This document shows positions 8,438-17,276 of a stretch of 64,000 bases of DNA, piece by piece; positions within the stretch are counted from its first letter, which is position 1, and the number at the start of each line of letters is the position of its first letter. Source of the DNA: Chloroflexota bacterium (GTDB taxonomy: Bacteria; Chloroflexota; UBA6077; JACCZL01); the NCBI GenBank assembly GCA_020850535.1, contig JADZEM010000123.1, forward strand, positions 1 to 64,000. Reading direction: 5' to 3'. The position numbers and the translations under genes were made by a program. The notes below the pieces were generated by a model. That model did no database searches and had not been told where the DNA came from. It saw nothing but the letters and a program-made list of their open reading frames with translations.

Positions 8438-8665
8438 ATGATCACCGCGTATCTGCTCATCAAGATCGAGGGCGGCACCAAGATCACCGGTATGGAGCAT
8501 GTGACCTCCCATCCGCAGGTCAAGAAGATGACCTGGGTGCTCGGTCCGTACGATGCCATCGTCGAGTGCGAGGTGCCGTCGATGGACGACCTCGGAAAGT
8601 TCGCGCGGGTGGTGCGGGCGTGCCCGGGCGTCTCCGAGAGCGTGACCTGCCTCGCCGTCAGCTAA
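8438..8665 (+). CDS. Stand-alone Lrp/AsnC ligand-binding (RAM) domain protein
   Basis: A 75-residue protein consisting only of the RAM/AsnC effector fold: AYLLIKIEGGTKITGMEHVT, WVLGPYDAIVECEV and VVRACPGVSESVTCLAVS. It lacks the HTH of Lrp regulators. Stand-alone RAM proteins assemble into rings that bind amino acids and may modify full-length Lrp proteins. GAGGAG precedes the ATG at good distance. It is divergent from the Fur-type gene. Confidence 0.85.
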   Translation: MITAYLLIKIEGGTKITGMEHVTSHPQVKKMTWVLGPYDAIVECEVPSMDDLGKFARVVRACPGVSESVTCLAVS

Positions 8666-8722
8666 CGGTCGCTCTGGGAGCGGGAGCGCACCTGCTCCAG
8701 ACGGGTCTGCTGTCCGTGCTTG

Positions 8723-10174
8723 CTACGGCTGCACGTCAATGAACGCCGTCATGAACGGGTGCGGCTCGCAGAAATACGTGAACGTGCCAACCTGGGTGAA
8801 CGTGTAGGTGAACTGTTCTCCCTGGTTGAGCACGGCTGACGTCCAGGCGTGATCGCTGGCGGTGACCGTGTGCCCGTCCGGGACGTTGTCGAGGTTCGTC
8901 CAGCGGACGGTGTCGCCAACGTGGATCTGGATCGGATCGGGCAGGTAGATGTAGCTGGCGATGGTCGCCTCGACGTCGATGGACGGCGGCTGCGTCGGTG
9001 TCGGCGCGGCGGTCGGCGTCGGGACGACCGTCGCCGCGCTGCCGCCGACCGTAAATGTCACCACGTCCATGACGGCCGGGTTGAGCGAGACGTGGTTGCC
9101 GGTCGCCATCACCAGGGACGCCCGGTGCGTACCGTTCGGGACGTTCTGGAACGTCACGACGGGGTTGGCCGTGTGGACGATGTTCGGGTTGTTGAGGGGG
9201 ATCGGCACACCGGTGCCCAGGTAGGGCGTCGGGTCCACGTCCAGGAAGATGTGAACGTGGACTTGCTGCGGACTGGTCGGGTTCGTCGCCTGGGCCGCCG
9301 GCACGATGGTGAAGCCGATGGTCTGCCAGCGCACGATGACCGTCGAGCCGGTGACGTTCTCGCCGCTGGACGGGCTGACGATGCGCGCGGTTGGGCCGGT
9401 GGGGCCGTTCGGGGTGTCGCGCTCGTTGCTGCCGGTCTGGCGGCTGTCGCGGGAGCCGGTCCGCTGTCCGGGCGGCAGGAGGTTGCCGGACGGCGTTGAG
9501 GTGTCGCCGTCAACATCTGCGCCCTCGGCCAGGGCATCGTAGAGCGACCCTCGGAAGCCGCTCTCGGTCAGGTCGCCGCGCGCCGTCAGGGTGCGCGCCC
9601 GGCCGCTGCTCAGCGGACTGCCGTTGCCCGGGAAGGTCACGACGCCGTTGCCGCAGTGCGAGCAGGCGACGGTCACGTTGCCGTTCTCATCCCGCCCAAC
9701 GCCAAAGGCGGCGCTGCCGGCGGCGCGCGCGACGGCCTGCCCGCTCGGGTCAACGATGCTGAAGTCGAGGCGCGCGTCGCCAGTGGGCGCAAGGCGATTG
9801 ACGATCATCCCCTGGACGATCTCGACCACGATCGCGGTGGCCCCGCTGGCCGTGCGTAGCTCGTGGATGATGATCGTGGTGTCCGCGCCCAGCTCGATCT
9901 GCCCGATGCCCGGCAGCTCGACAATCGCCGACGACCGACCGACCGTGGCGATGCGGTCACCCGGGCCAAGCGTGAGGCCTGAGCCGGCCGGCTGGACCGC
10001 TGAGCCGTTGCCGTGGGTGACGGCGACGGTGCCTGAGACGAGTCCAAGCTGAGCGGTCGGCTCGGCGGCGGCGAGCGGCAGCACGCCGAACGCCAGCACG
10101 GCGACGACCAGCGTGAGGGCCAGGGCACGCGTGAGCGCCAGAGTCCGCGTGAGCGCAAGGGCACGCGTCAGCAT
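8723..10174 (-). CDS. Exported FecR-domain protein with C-terminal amicyanin-like cupredoxin
   Basis: A 483-residue protein. A signal peptide (residues 1-35, built of a repeated ALALTR motif) is followed by a FecR-type domain (LGPGDRIATVGRSSAIVELP, ELGADTTIIIHELRT). A Gly/Ser/Thr linker leads to a beta-sandwich segment (about 215-370), and a Thr/Pro linker to a cupredoxin at about 385-483. Type-1 copper ligands are all there: His in DGHTVTASD, and Cys, His and Met in CEPHPFM, the amicyanin/plastocyanin arrangement. It should be an extracytoplasmic copper protein, perhaps anchored through the FecR part. ATG 10174 gives the signal peptide; upstream extension looks non-coding. Confidence 0.8.
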   Translation of the reverse strand: MLTRALALTRTLALTRALALTLVVAVLAFGVLPLAAAEPTAQLGLVSGTVAVTHGNGSAVQPAGSGLTLGPGDRIATVGRSSAIVELPGIGQIELGADTTIIIHELRTASGATAIVVEIVQGMIVNRLAPTGDARLDFSIVDPSGQAVARAAGSAAFGVGRDENGNVTVACSHCGNGVVTFPGNGSPLSSGRARTLTARGDLTESGFRGSLYDALAEGADVDGDTSTPSGNLLPPGQRTGSRDSRQTGSNERDTPNGPTGPTARIVSPSSGENVTGSTVIVRWQTIGFTIVPAAQATNPTSPQQVHVHIFLDVDPTPYLGTGVPIPLNNPNIVHTANPVVTFQNVPNGTHRASLVMATGNHVSLNPAVMDVVTFTVGGSAATVVPTPTAAPTPTQPPSIDVEATIASYIYLPDPIQIHVGDTVRWTNLDNVPDGHTVTASDHAWTSAVLNQGEQFTYTFTQVGTFTYFCEPHPFMTAFIDVQP

Positions 10175-10495
10175 GGGGCGGCCGAGTGGTGTCACGCGGG
10201 CGATGACCTGCCTGAGAAGGATGGCGTCGTGTCGGACAGGCGGCACGGGCCACGGCTGTCCGACAGGAGGGGCGTCGGGAGGATCGTAGCCGGGGAGAGA
10301 CGGCGTTGTGCTCCCGCGCACGCAGTGTGACGGAGTTGATGCACGGACGTCCAGCACGTCAGCGGGGAGGCCAGGGCAGGTGCATGATGGGCACGTCGTG
10401 CAGCGTCGTCGGGGCTTTCAACCCCCGACTGTGCGTCTTGTCCCGTGCCGGGAACACCAACGAACCCGCAAGTGCCTGGTCGGCCATCTACTGCA
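10175..10495. other. Spacer with fragment of the dispersed hairpin repeat
   Basis: About 320 bases without a gene. Around 10373-10432 it holds CCAGGGCAGGTGCATGATGGG, TCGTCGGGGCTTTCAACCC and related words also found at 34365-34412 and, in part, at 130-190 and 13740-13930. It is a degraded or chimeric copy of the palindromic repeat family. No promoter stands out. Confidence 0.5.
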
Positions 10496-10870
10496 TCAGT
10501 AGCCGTCCTCGCCGCCGAAGCGCCGCTCCAACACGAGGTCAGCCTGGGTGGTCCGCCCATCCTCGACCTTGAGCGTGGCGAGCGAGCCTTTGCGGTACCC
10601 CTGAAGCTCTACCGTCACGTCGTAGAGGCCGGGTGGGATCTGCCCCAGGGTGTAGCGTCCAGCCGCATCAGTGGTCAGCGAGGCCTCGCCGCTCTCAAGA
10701 TCCGCGGAGGTCACCGTCACGATGGCCCCGGCCAGCGGTGCGCCGTCCGGCCCGGTGACCAGCCCGGCCAGTTCGCCGGTGGCCTGGGCGGCAGCCGATC
10801 CGGCCGTTCCTGCCAGCAACGCCGCTGCGATGACGCCACCCACCTGCACGAACCGCCGCCGATGGATCAT
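10496..10870 (-). CDS. Exported carboxypeptidase-regulatory-like (CarboxypepD_reg) domain protein
   Basis: A 124-residue protein. Signal peptide MIHRRRFVQVGGVIAAALLAGTAGSAAAQ is followed by one Ig-like CarboxypepD_reg fold (GLVTGPDGAPLAGAIVTVTS, TTDAAGRYTLGQIPPGLYDV, VELQGYRKGS). Such domains are non-catalytic binding or structural modules on secreted proteins. A short acidic/basic tail ends the protein. It is a complete small gene, not a fragment, because it starts at ATG with its own signal peptide. Confidence 0.8.
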   Translation of the reverse strand: MIHRRRFVQVGGVIAAALLAGTAGSAAAQATGELAGLVTGPDGAPLAGAIVTVTSADLESGEASLTTDAAGRYTLGQIPPGLYDVTVELQGYRKGSLATLKVEDGRTTQADLVLERRFGGEDGY

Positions 10871-11020
10871 GGTTGCTCCGGTGTTCGTGGAGAGTTGCCT
10901 TGGCTGAAACGAGCCGTCTGGTCGTGAGAGGACGGAGACGGTATCAGGTGAGTGGCGGTTCCCTGTGGAGGTCGGTCGGGTGCACGTGCCGGACGGCTCT
11001 CAGGAGACGTGCCAATGGCG

Positions 11021-12202
11021 TCAGACGGCCCCGGCGATGTGGAGCGCCGCGATCTCCGCCGCCGAGTAGCCAAGCTCGGCGGCGATCTCGTCGGTGTGCT
11101 GGCCGAGGGCGGGGACCGGGTCAGCCCGCTGCGGCATCTCCGAGAGGTTCAGCGGGTGCGCCAGCGCCCGGATCGGCCCGGCCGGCGTCTCGATGTCCAG
11201 CCAGCGCTCGCGGGCCGCAAGCTGCGGATGCTCCACCAGCCCGTCCACCTCGTTGAGGTTGCCGAACGGCACGTCGGACCGCTCCAGTCTCGCCTCGACG
11301 GTCGGGCGGTCCCACTGGCCCAGGATCTCCTCGATGAGCGGCTCCAGCACAGCGCGGTTCTTCAGCCGCGACTCGTTGCTCAGGAAGCGGGCGTCCTCGA
11401 GCAGCTCCGGCCGACCCAGCACGCCTTCGCAGAGCCGCCGCCACTGGCCCTCGTTCTGCACCGCGAGGTTGACGTACTGGCCGTCACCGCAGCGGTAGGG
11501 GCCGTACGGCACGATGATGTTGTGCCGCCAGCCGGCCCGCTCCAGCTTGACGCCGCCGTACATCCAGAATGAGGCCGGCGCGCTCATCCACTCCGCGAGA
11601 CAGTCCAGCATGACCGTCTCGATGGTGCGGCCCTGGCCGGTCCGCTCGCGCTCGTAGAGGGCGGCGAGGATCGAGGAGAAGGCGTACATGCCCGAGGAGA
11701 TATCGGCGATGGAAATGCCGATCTTGGCGGGCGCATCCGGCCGGCCGGTGGTGGAGATCAGCCCGCTCTCGCCCTGCAGCAGCAGGTCGAACGCCTTGCG
11801 GTCGCGGTACGGCCCGGTGCTGCCGTAGCCGGACAGCTCGCAGACGATCAGGCGCGGATGCCGCGCTCTGAGCGTGGCCGCGCCAAGCCCCAGGCGATCC
11901 GCAACGCCCGGCCCGAGGTTCTGGATGAATACGTCGGCCCCGGCCAGCAGCCGCCCGAGCAGCTCTCGCCCGCCGGTGCTCTTGACGTCGAGCGTCAGGC
12001 TGCGCTTCCCCCGGTTCAGCCACACGAAGTAGCTGGACTGGCCGTTGACGACGGTGTCGTAGCGCCGGCCAAAGTCGCCGCCGTCCGGGCGCTCGATCTT
12101 GACGACATCTGCCCCGAGATCGGCAAGATGGCGGGTGCAGAACGGCGCGGCAACGGCCTGCTCCAGCGCCACGACTCGGATGCCAGCCAGCGGATAGCCC
12201 AT
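11021..12202 (-). CDS. Family III CoA-transferase (CaiB/BaiF, formyl-CoA-transferase type)
   Basis: A 393-residue CaiB/BaiF protein. The N-terminal motif PLAGIRVVALEQAVAAPFCTRHLADLGADVVKIE and FVWLNRGKRSLTLD are family signatures. The catalytic Asp is that of FDLLLQGESGLISTTG near residue 160. These enzymes move CoA between carboxylic acids (for example formyl/oxalyl, succinyl/malate or benzylsuccinate). The substrate cannot be read from the sequence, and no acyl-CoA partner gene is next door. ATG 12202 is chosen because longer versions run into a 15-bp tandem repeat. Confidence 0.9.
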   Translation of the reverse strand: MGYPLAGIRVVALEQAVAAPFCTRHLADLGADVVKIERPDGGDFGRRYDTVVNGQSSYFVWLNRGKRSLTLDVKSTGGRELLGRLLAGADVFIQNLGPGVADRLGLGAATLRARHPRLIVCELSGYGSTGPYRDRKAFDLLLQGESGLISTTGRPDAPAKIGISIADISSGMYAFSSILAALYERERTGQGRTIETVMLDCLAEWMSAPASFWMYGGVKLERAGWRHNIIVPYGPYRCGDGQYVNLAVQNEGQWRRLCEGVLGRPELLEDARFLSNESRLKNRAVLEPLIEEILGQWDRPTVEARLERSDVPFGNLNEVDGLVEHPQLAARERWLDIETPAGPIRALAHPLNLSEMPQRADPVPALGQHTDEIAAELGYSAAEIAALHIAGAV

Positions 12203-12262
12203 GATGTCTTCTGCGCGCCTCTCTGCGAGTGATCGGGGGAGATCAGGTCTCCGCCCCACCAT

Positions 12263-12340
12263 GCTACCCCAGGTCACGCTGCCCGGGGTCACGCTGCCCG
12301 GGGTCACGCTACCCCAGGTCACGCTACCCCAGGTCGATGC
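12263..12340. repeat. 15-bp tandem repeat spanning the stop codon of the CPBP gene
   Basis: Five units of a 15-bp repeat read GCTACCCCAGGTCAC or GCTGCCCGGGGTCAC. The first-in-gene unit contains the CPBP codons for its last residues and its TAG stop. The later units lie in the 121-base spacer before the CoA-transferase. Each unit carries the stop-plus-context, so the array looks like slippage that duplicated the 3' end of the gene. Confidence 0.8.
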
Positions 12341-13463
12341 TGCCTCCCAGGAACAGCACCAGGTCGTACAGGCCGTGCGCCACGATGGCCTCGCTGGTGC
12401 TCCAGCGAGCGCGCACGAACGCCAGCAGCGCCCCCAGCACGAACACGCTGACCAGCGCATCCAGGTTGTACTGAAAGGCGTGCGCCGCCGTGAACGCCAG
12501 ATTCGGGAGCAGCCAGCCGAAGCGCGGCTGCAACACGCCCCGCATCAGCAATTCCTCGCCCAGGCCAGCCGCCACTGCCGCGACCACCGCCCCGACCGGC
12601 GACATCGCCGCGCCCATCAGCCGGTCCACCAGCTCAGGATCGGTGGTCGGCCAGCCCGCTGACTCCCACAGGTGGTACGTCGCGTAGTCGAGCGCCGTGC
12701 CGGCGACCCACAGCACCCCGGCCGCCACCACCCCGACGGCGAGGCCACGCACGCCAAGCGGCCGAATCCCCAGTCGGTCGAGCGCCTCGCGCAGCGTCCG
12801 CCGCAGCGGCACGCCCACCAGCAGCAGGGCCAGCGGGATCGTCCAGACGAGGTCGTAGACCATGTCCAGGATCTGCCCCCCGCTCGAACGGTCCAGCCCG
12901 AACGCCTCCGGGTCCGCGTCCACCATCAGGAGGGCCGGCGCATCGCCGCCGAGCGCGATCATCGGGACGAACGCCAGCGTGGATGCGGCCACCAGCCCGA
13001 CCATCGCCTGGGCGTGGCGGGTGTCATGCGGATCGACCCGGCCGCCAAGGCGCGTTGCGAGCCTCGCCCACAGCCCGCCGATCAGCAGGCTCACCGCCCC
13101 AAGCACCCCCAGCACGGCCAGCCCGAGCGCCACACCGAGCCTCAGGAGCACGTCCGGTGAGAGGCTCCCGGTACCGTCGGGATCGACCGGCATCAGCGAC
13201 GCCGAGAGCACCAGCGCCAGCCCGACCGTCAGCAGCAGACCGAAGACCACCCAGGTCAGGACGCGCAGGGCCGGCCAGACTGGCCGCAGCTGCGCCAGCA
13301 CCGCCAGCAGTACAATGGCCGCGACATTCCCGAACGCCCCGGTGAACCGCCCGAGCTCGCCGTCCGCGAGGGCGCTGACGGCCAGGACAACGGCCCCGGC
13401 CAGCAGGATTCCCCCGCCCACGCCGACCTCGCGGCCATGCCCCCGCTGCCAGAGCACCTGCAC
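12324..13463 (-). CDS. CPBP family intramembrane metalloprotease (CaaX/Abi type)
   Basis: Polytopic membrane protein of up to 379 residues with about 9-10 helices. The CPBP/Abi catalytic motifs are in the C-terminal third: EELLMRGVLQPRFGW (motif 1, EExxxR), FTAAHAFQYN (motif 2, His) and VAHGLYDLVLF (motif 3). The family includes Rce1-type CaaX proteases and bacteriocin-immunity proteins. A GGAGG (minus strand) lies 3 bases before GTG 13463 and 9 bases before GTG 13457, and the second GTG is the likelier start. The stop codon lies in a short tandem repeat. Confidence 0.85.
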   Translation of the reverse strand: MQVLWQRGHGREVGVGGGILLAGAVVLAVSALADGELGRFTGAFGNVAAIVLLAVLAQLRPVWPALRVLTWVVFGLLLTVGLALVLSASLMPVDPDGTGSLSPDVLLRLGVALGLAVLGVLGAVSLLIGGLWARLATRLGGRVDPHDTRHAQAMVGLVAASTLAFVPMIALGGDAPALLMVDADPEAFGLDRSSGGQILDMVYDLVWTIPLALLLVGVPLRRTLREALDRLGIRPLGVRGLAVGVVAAGVLWVAGTALDYATYHLWESAGWPTTDPELVDRLMGAAMSPVGAVVAAVAAGLGEELLMRGVLQPRFGWLLPNLAFTAAHAFQYNLDALVSVFVLGALLAFVRARWSTSEAIVAHGLYDLVLFLGGSIDLG

Positions 13464-13619
13464 CCGCCTCCACGCACGTCAGCGCACCCGCGCCCACAGG
13501 GAGTGTACGCGGTACGGCGCCCGCTCCCCCGGGGAGAGCGGCTGTCGATCTCCCTGGCGCCACCCCCGCCCGACTGGGGCGCGGGCTGCCCCTCACAGGC
13601 ATCGCGCCTTCCCTCCCCC

Positions 13620-13722
13620 TCATCCCGAGCGACGTGAGCTTGCGAACGAAGTCGAGGGATCTTCCTCGCGTAGCCACGAAGGGGAAGATCCCTTCGCTCG
13701 TACCTCGCCGCAGTCGGGATGA
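13620..13722. repeat. Imperfect palindromic repeat (CATCCCGA type)
   Basis: Outer arms TCATCCCGA (13620-13628) and TCGGGATGA (13714-13722) and inner arms AGGGATCTT (13655-13663) and AAGATCCCT (13685-13693) make a nested inverted repeat. Its right end, CTCGCCGCAGTCGGGATGACG, recurs slightly changed at 13941-13961. No coding function is seen. Confidence 0.7.
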
Positions 13723-13734
13723 CGGAGGGGACGT

Positions 13735-13930
13735 CGTGCCGCCGCGTCGGGGCTTGAAAGCCCCGCCTACACTCCTGCAGTCGCTGCGCGACGCGCCAGT
13801 CGCACCAGCCCCAGCCGTTCCCCACGGCCGTCGCGCAGCGACGGCGTGACTGTAGGCGGGGACTTCAGTCCCCGACCGCCCGTTCCATGATCCTTCGGGG
13901 ACACCAATGCACATGCCATCGCCCTGGGTA
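13735..13930. repeat. Dispersed palindromic repeat, copy B
   Basis: This is the inverted counterpart of the element at 1-191: hairpins at 13748-13765 and 13857-13874, inner inverted pair CAGTCGCTGCGCGAC / GTCGCGCAGCGAC, and flank CCGCCCGTTCCATGATCC. Together with 13620-13722 it fills the 566-base spacer between the CPBP gene and the 998-residue protein gene. Confidence 0.8.
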
Positions 13931-14029
13931 CTGCTCGTGCCTCGCCGCGGTCGGGATGACGATGGAGGGCCGCAAGAAAAGACCCCGCTCCCGGTGCTCG
14001 GGAACGGGGTGTATCTTGTCGCCCGGTCG

Positions 14030-17026
14030 CTACCGCAGGCTTCTCACCAGGATCACCAGCAAGAGCACTACCAGGATCAGCCAGAACAGTACCAGCACAG
14101 GGTGGACCGGCAGCCCGAACGGGTACTCAGGGGCGGGCGGCGTTGGCGTCGGCTCCAGGGTCGCGATGACGGGAACCGTGGCCTGCAGGTCCGGCGAGGG
14201 GCTTGCCACCGGCGTCCCTGGCCCCACCTCCGTGCTGCGAGCGCTGTCCAGCATCCCACGGCCCTCTGGCCCGAGCGAGAACCCTGCCGCCAACCGTGGC
14301 GTCGAGGCCGCCAGCCAGCCCTGCTCCAGCAGGCGGCCGGGGATCCGCCGCGCCGCGCCCTGCCCCTCGTCGGGGTAGGCCGGATCGTGGTAGATCAACT
14401 CGTCGCCGTCCATCCCGACGATGGTGATGAAGCGCTCGCGGGCCGCGCCCTGCGGCGTGCCGCCCGGCAGGACCGCGCCCTGCACCAGCGTCGCCACCGG
14501 GTACCCGCGTCGGATCATCTCGCGGACCTGCTCCACCGTCCACTCGTTGAAGCGAGCGCCACGGTACAGGTCGATGACGTTCAGTCCTCCGCGTTCCGCC
14601 ACCCGGGCAATGGTCTCGATGCGGACCGTTGCGCCAGGGCTGTAGTTGCCGTCCAGGCCGTTCATCAGCGCGCGCAGATCGCTGACGGCCACGTTGGTGC
14701 CGTACCCGCCCAGGACCATCGCCAGGCTGGCTGGCCCCGAGTTGGTGGGCGCGTAGTTCGTGTTGTCGAGCTGGGTCCGGAACGGGATGTCCAGGACGAT
14801 GTTGTTGCCGCGAGCGTAGCTGCCCGTCCGAGGCTGTCCACCTGTCGCCAGGGCCACCAGGGCGCGCTCGGCTGCCAGAGCCTGCTCGCGCTGGCCAGGG
14901 GTTGCGTTCGATGGCTGTGCTGGCTGCTCGCCACCCTCGATGACGGACTCGGGCGGCTCAGACGTCTCGGGCGTTGGGAACCCGGGCAGCCCAGGGGTCG
15001 GGGCCTGCAGGCCGCTCTGGCGTCCATTGTCCGGGGCAGGCTGGACAGCGGCTGGCTGCCCGGCGCCCTGGCTGGCCGGGCCGGCCGTCGGCGGGATCGC
15101 CGTCGGGGTCGGGACCGGCGGCGGGATGATGGTGATCGGCAGGTTCACGTCGGAGTACGTGAGCACCATGTCGAACTCGATGGGGTCAGGCATGCGCTTC
15201 GGGTCGCCGATGGGCGGCAACACGCGCGCCGTCATCCGCTCCGAGCGGATCAGGCCATCTTCCAGCCCGACCCAGGCTTCCACCTGCATCGACTGGTAGA
15301 CCGGCTGCGCCCCTTCGACGATGGCCTCGCCGGGGGTGATGCGGGACTGCGGCGGCGGTGTGCAGGAGGGGATCACCCGGCCCTGCGCCGTGCGGCCGCC
15401 GCCGCCAGCAATGGTCGGGGCGCTGGAGGAGGAGGAGCCGCCGCCGCCGGTGCCGTATACCGGCCGGATGCTGGTCTCCCAGAAGCGCATCGTATCGACG
15501 TCGCCCAGGATGTAGCGGGTCACGTTGCCGTTGACGACGGCCTGGCCGCCGTCCTGGCCGCGTGAGATGCAGCGCAGCGCCACGATGGCGTCGAGCGGCG
15601 CCAGCAGCCCCAGCTCGTTGCGGATCTCGCTGTACGAGACGATCCGCCAGAAGTCGTCGCTCTGCCGCTGCCGGTAGGCGTCCTGCGCCGTCACGACGAT
15701 GTCGTCTACCTGCTCGTTGCGCTTGATGCGCATCGAGAGCTGCTCCGAGCCAACGCGCTGGCCCGCGTCCTGGAACACGATGGTTTCCAGGCCGATCAGC
15801 GCACCCTCGGCCAGCATGTCGATGCGCCGCCCGTCGGGGTACTTGGCAACGGCCTGCATCAGGAAGCGCGCCGAGCGCGGGTAGGCCGACGCGAGCCGTG
15901 TCGTCGGGATCGGCGTGGCCGTGGGGACCGGGGTCGGGATCGGGGTCGGAGTGAAGCGGGCGGCGGTGGCCGTGGCGCCGGCGGCGATCGCGGTGGCGGC
16001 GGCCGGTGGCACCTGCCCCGGCTCAAGCCCCTGCCCGCCAGACCGCACGATGGCGGTCGCGGTACGGTTCGCCACGGTGACGGCGGTCGCCGCGGCGGTC
16101 GTGGCCGTGGCCTGGGCGGCGCGCGCGCACGCGCCGTTGCCGTTCAGGCCGATCAGGCCAAAGTCCACCACCGCGCCGAACGTCGAGCCGATGGTGACCT
16201 CGCGGCGGGTGGAGGTCGTCGCCTTCACGTCCGAGTCGTTGATCGCCAGGGAGACGATGTACGTGCCCGAATCGACATTGTCGAAGCTGTACCGCGTGCT
16301 GCGTGAGGTGATGCGGTTGCTGCCGTCCGTGCGTTCCAGGCGGACGGTGAACGAGCCGCTGGGCGGGTTGTTGTCGAACTCAGTGGCAAGGTCTCGGATG
16401 CCGTTCTCGTTGCAGTCGAGGAACACGACCCCCGCGATGGTCCGGATGCGCTGGTCGAGGTTCGCCAGCCCGAAGTTGGCCACGCCGCCCTCGGTGGCGG
16501 TCGTCGTGACCTCGCGCTGACGCGGGGTGGTGGCCTCGAAGCCGGACGGCACCGTGATGGTGACACGGTGGGCGCCAGGGGCCGGTACGTTGCAGCGATA
16601 GCGGCCCGTCGAATCGACCGGGTTGATGTTTGGCGGGGTGTCCGCGCCGCCCACGCACGGGACGGGCACGCCGGGCGTGTCCACGCGCTCGATGGAGATC
16701 GTGACGACGTTCGTCGTCTCCAGCGGACCCTCGTTGTCGTCGATGATGCCGTTGCGGATGCGTGTATCGTCCCAGACGGTGCCCGTGATGAAGTTGCCGT
16801 TAGCGGCAGCTGGGCGGACTTGAGACGAAGACCGAGGCGTTGCCGTCGGGCTGGCCGGCGCGGGAAGCGCCGCAGCGTCCTCTCCCGGCAGGACGCTGAA
16901 GATGAGGCCAGCCATGACGACGAACGAGAGCACCCGAGCGAGCCCGGATACGTGCCCTCGGCGGTGGCGGAGTGATCGGCGTATGGTGGCGCGAAGCGCC
17001 TGGGCGAGCGATTGGAACGGCATCAC
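14030..17026 (-). CDS. Large membrane-anchored protein with SdrD-B-like repeats and a degenerate C39-like peptidase domain
   Basis: A 998-residue protein with a basic N-terminus and a transmembrane or signal helix (about 28-50). Two SdrD B-like Ig folds follow: GTVWDDTRIRNGIIDDNE near 82 and GVVFLDCNENGIRD near 198. An Ala/Thr/Pro linker (about 305-375) leads to a region of unknown fold (380-660). The peptidase C39-like domain is at about 735-930. Where this family has NCGPAS, the protein has NSGPASLAMVLGGYG with Ser763 in place of the nucleophile Cys; His880 in YHDPAY is kept. A C-terminal helix and RSLR tail anchor it. It is probably a surface protein whose C39 fold binds rather than cuts. 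The substrate is unknown. Confidence 0.75.
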   Translation of the reverse strand: MMPFQSLAQALRATIRRSLRHRRGHVSGLARVLSFVVMAGLIFSVLPGEDAAALPAPASPTATPRSSSQVRPAAANGNFITGTVWDDTRIRNGIIDDNEGPLETTNVVTISIERVDTPGVPVPCVGGADTPPNINPVDSTGRYRCNVPAPGAHRVTITVPSGFEATTPRQREVTTTATEGGVANFGLANLDQRIRTIAGVVFLDCNENGIRDLATEFDNNPPSGSFTVRLERTDGSNRITSRSTRYSFDNVDSGTYIVSLAINDSDVKATTSTRREVTIGSTFGAVVDFGLIGLNGNGACARAAQATATTAAATAVTVANRTATAIVRSGGQGLEPGQVPPAAATAIAAGATATAARFTPTPIPTPVPTATPIPTTRLASAYPRSARFLMQAVAKYPDGRRIDMLAEGALIGLETIVFQDAGQRVGSEQLSMRIKRNEQVDDIVVTAQDAYRQRQSDDFWRIVSYSEIRNELGLLAPLDAIVALRCISRGQDGGQAVVNGNVTRYILGDVDTMRFWETSIRPVYGTGGGGSSSSSAPTIAGGGGRTAQGRVIPSCTPPPQSRITPGEAIVEGAQPVYQSMQVEAWVGLEDGLIRSERMTARVLPPIGDPKRMPDPIEFDMVLTYSDVNLPITIIPPPVPTPTAIPPTAGPASQGAGQPAAVQPAPDNGRQSGLQAPTPGLPGFPTPETSEPPESVIEGGEQPAQPSNATPGQREQALAAERALVALATGGQPRTGSYARGNNIVLDIPFRTQLDNTNYAPTNSGPASLAMVLGGYGTNVAVSDLRALMNGLDGNYSPGATVRIETIARVAERGGLNVIDLYRGARFNEWTVEQVREMIRRGYPVATLVQGAVLPGGTPQGAARERFITIVGMDGDELIYHDPAYPDEGQGAARRIPGRLLEQGWLAASTPRLAAGFSLGPEGRGMLDSARSTEVGPGTPVASPSPDLQATVPVIATLEPTPTPPAPEYPFGLPVHPVLVLFWLILVVLLLVILVRSLR

Positions 17027-17171
17027 GGCGCGATCATACGGAGGCGGTTTTCCGTTGACAGCAGCCCGGCCGCCGATGCTACAGGTTCGAGATCACCCCG
17101 TAGTGGCCGTGTGACGCCATCTGTGGAGGCACCCGGGACGGCGGCCAGTCGGTTGCACTGGCGCACACGCA

Positions 17172-17240
17172 GCCTGCGTCGCATAGGGCCGCCAGCCTGC
17201 GTCGCATAGGGCCGCCAGCCTGCGTCGCGCAGGGCCACCA
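17172..17240. repeat. Three 23-bp tandem repeats
   Basis: Three head-to-tail units of GCCTGCGTCGCATAGGGCC plus GCCA start at 17172, 17195 and 17218. The third has a few changes. They lie in the divergent spacer between the 998-residue protein and the small exported protein, about 35 bases before the latter's start, so they could be an operator array or a slippage product. Confidence 0.85.
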
Positions 17241-17276
17241 GTGTACGATTCTCTCAAGCAGGCCACGGAAGGCACC

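Noticed and set aside
12263-12340. CRISPR-like array
   Set aside because: Units are 15 bp without spacers, so this is a simple tandem repeat. The 23-bp repeats at 17172 likewise have no spacers.
13907-15565. 552-codon plus-strand frame
   Set aside because: Overlaps the 998-residue protein on the other strand and starts inside a dispersed repeat; no recognisable domain.
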